Source of the DNA: Methylococcaceae bacterium
GTDB taxonomy: Bacteria; Pseudomonadota; Gammaproteobacteria; Methylococcales; Methylomonadaceae
DNA length: 6,913 nucleotides
Direction: 5' to 3'
NCBI GenBank assembly: GCA_947505055.1
Contig: CANNLO010000251.1
Coordinates: 1 to 6,913 of the forward strand
Part shown: in pieces, positions 5,716-6,913 of the stretch
Layout of the letters: every line of letters begins with the position of its first letter
Position numbering within the stretch: the stretch's first letter is position 1
Made by a program: the position numbers and the translations under genes
The notes under the pieces: generated by a model
What the model was told of the DNA's origin: nothing
The model's database searches: none
What the model saw: the letters and a program-made list of their open reading frames with translations, nothing else

Positions 5716-6762
5716 ATGTCTGCCCATGCCCTTTCAGCGCAAGAACTACCTGACGACAAGCTGTTAACCGTTTCCTTTAAATGGTTGTTAGGCTTGTATG
5801 CCATCATTCCCATGTGTTTAGTATTGCAGTTATTGGATGGCTGGTTTTGGCAGGGTTATTTACATGAAAATTTACCCAGCAGTCCCAAACAGTTTTTATT
5901 ATTTCAAATTATTTTCGGAACACCGCATATAGTCGCCAGTTCCATTTTGCTGGCTAGCAACTCCATATATCTGAAATTTTATCAGTCAAAAATCATCTTG
6001 ATGACACTTGCTATTGCAGTGGTTTTTGGCCTGGGTAGTTTGTTTATTCCTTATCAAGCACTGTATGTAACGGTATCTGCCTGGACTGTCTACCATGTCA
6101 TCCGACAACAACTGGGTGTGGGACGCGGGTTGTGCCGAATGCCCGATTGGTTTTTCAATCTGGTCTTGTGCCTTAGTGTTTCAGCAGGCATTTTTGTTTA
6201 TATAGGCATATTCCTTAAAAACAGCCTGGAAGTGCAGCAACTCGAAGCTATAAAACTGATTGCCGGCAGCTTATGTGCCGGTCTGGTTTGCAGTGTATTT
6301 GCGGGGCAACGCTATGCGACCACGCCATTGGGTAAGTGGTTTATGTGGTCTAATGTATTTTTAGTATTAAGCAGTTTTTATCTTTTTATTCAGCAATACT
6401 ATTTTTTTGCCATTCTGATACCAAGACTGGTTCATGACGCGACCGCTTATATTTTTTACGTGGCACACGATTACAACAAACACCACCGACAACCACAAAA
6501 TTTAATGTATCGCTGTGCCGCGTTTTGTCGTCTGCCGATAGTTATCGTGTTACCGCTGAGTTCATTTTTTCTGGCTTTTGTATTGCAGTCCTACGGGGAC
6601 GGCTTGGTTAATCAGCTTACCCAGTTCTTTTTTGGTGTAGAGATTCGTAAAGCCATAACCTTGGGCTTTCTTGGTTATCTGGCGTTAATGCATTATTACA
6701 CCGAAGCCTTTACCTGGAAGCACGGTTCGCCTTACCGGCAATTTATAGCCTTTTCCAAATAA
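5716..6762 (+). CDS. Multi-pass membrane protein with histidine motifs, function unknown
   Basis: I do not recognise this 348-residue protein. Hydrophobic stretches suggest about ten transmembrane helices (roughly 22-40, 60-80, 91-112, 113-130, 146-166, 177-196, 207-226, 228-250, 272-291, 311-328). Polar and His residues lie in or beside these helices in patterns that look like an active or metal/heme site: FGTPH (67-71), YHVIRQQLGVGR (126-137), LVHDATAYIFYVAHDYNKHH (238-257) and LMHYYTEAFTWKHGSPYRQF (324-343). Candidate ligands are His71, His127, His240, His251, His256/257, His326 and His336. An integral-membrane oxidoreductase, hydroxylase or desaturase-like enzyme is possible but not shown. 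A strong AGGAGG ribosome site (5702-5707) 8 bases upstream fixes the start. It is transcribed away from the HIT gene; no convincing promoter was found in the 100-base gap (5616-5715). Confidence 0.85.
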   Translation: MSAHALSAQELPDDKLLTVSFKWLLGLYAIIPMCLVLQLLDGWFWQGYLHENLPSSPKQFLLFQIIFGTPHIVASSILLASNSIYLKFYQSKIILMTLAIAVVFGLGSLFIPYQALYVTVSAWTVYHVIRQQLGVGRGLCRMPDWFFNLVLCLSVSAGIFVYIGIFLKNSLEVQQLEAIKLIAGSLCAGLVCSVFAGQRYATTPLGKWFMWSNVFLVLSSFYLFIQQYYFFAILIPRLVHDATAYIFYVAHDYNKHHRQPQNLMYRCAAFCRLPIVIVLPLSSFFLAFVLQSYGDGLVNQLTQFFFGVEIRKAITLGFLGYLALMHYYTEAFTWKHGSPYRQFIAFSK

Positions 6763-6813
6763 CTGATTCTATGATTTAATCTCACAAAGTTTATTAACAA
6801 AACGAGGTGATTT

Positions 6814-6913
6814 ATGTCCGCAGTACTGACTAAAACGCATTACACCGCTGAAGAGTATTTAATTCTGGAGCGCGCAGCGTCAAGTAAAAGCGAATTTCAC
6901 AACGGTGAAATCT
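6814..6913 (+). CDS. Uma2-family protein (PD-(D/E)XK nuclease-like, DUF820), 3' end outside window
   Basis: Only the first 33 codons are present. They read MSAVLTKTHYTAEEYLILER and then a segment ending KSEFHNGEI, which matches the start of Uma2-family proteins (typical pattern YTxEEYLxLE followed by KxExxxGEI). This family has a restriction-endonuclease-like fold and is abundant in cyanobacteria and other environmental bacteria, often in many copies; its role is poorly understood. A GAGG ribosome site (6804-6807) lies 6 bases before the ATG. It starts 51 bases after the membrane-protein gene on the same strand, so readthrough is possible, but no functional link is evident. The catalytic residues are beyond the window. 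Confidence 0.75.
   Translation, partial: MSAVLTKTHYTAEEYLILERAASSKSEFHNGEI

Noticed and set aside
5716..6913. Membrane protein plus Uma2 protein as a defence or mobile island
   Set aside because: No integrase, transposase, restriction subunit or repeat boundary is visible, and Uma2 genes are commonly scattered singly. Adjacency alone does not support a system.

Overview
The window looks like a stretch of gammaproteobacterial chromosome of modest GC content with ordinary, compact gene organisation. The best lineage guess, from the overall look of the proteins and the nagZ-hpt-mtiP gene order, is a methanotroph-like or Pseudomonas/Xanthomonas-like gammaproteobacterium. No rRNA or other phylogenetic marker confirms this. 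There are eight protein-coding genes: six complete, plus one cut at each edge. I see no tRNA, rRNA, CRISPR array, insertion sequence or phage gene.

Layout: (1) 1-1630, plus strand: the 3' part of a c-di-GMP signalling protein with a receiver-like segment, a degenerate GGDEF domain and an intact EAL phosphodiesterase domain. (2) 1783-2262, plus: a SlyD-type FKBP peptidyl-prolyl isomerase with a short His/Cys tail. (3) 2283-2345: a REP/BIME-like inverted-repeat hairpin between two convergent genes. (4) 4648 down to 2353, minus: a tight operon nagZ - hypoxanthine phosphoribosyltransferase - S-methyl-5'-thioinosine phosphorylase, with gaps of 2 and 5 nt. (5) 4649-4734: a short divergent promoter region with good overlapping sigma70-like promoters. 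(6) 4735-5175, plus: an exported or N-terminally anchored FliL-family protein with no flagellar gene beside it. (7) 5615 down to 5208, minus: a HIT-family protein, with a small inverted repeat at the convergent 3' ends. (8) 5716-6762, plus: a roughly ten-helix membrane protein of unknown function with conserved-looking His motifs. (9) 6814 onward: the start of a Uma2-family protein, cut by the window edge.

Functionally, the clearest story is the minus-strand operon. MTI phosphorylase releases hypoxanthine and 5-methylthioribose-1-phosphate from S-methyl-5'-thioinosine, and the adjacent phosphoribosyltransferase can turn that hypoxanthine into IMP. The first gene, nagZ, recycles peptidoglycan fragments, so the operon is a nutrient-recycling unit. 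The remaining genes look like independent housekeeping or signalling units. I found no convincing evidence of a new defence or mobile system. The least explained items are the unknown membrane protein, the orphan FliL homologue and the REP-like element.
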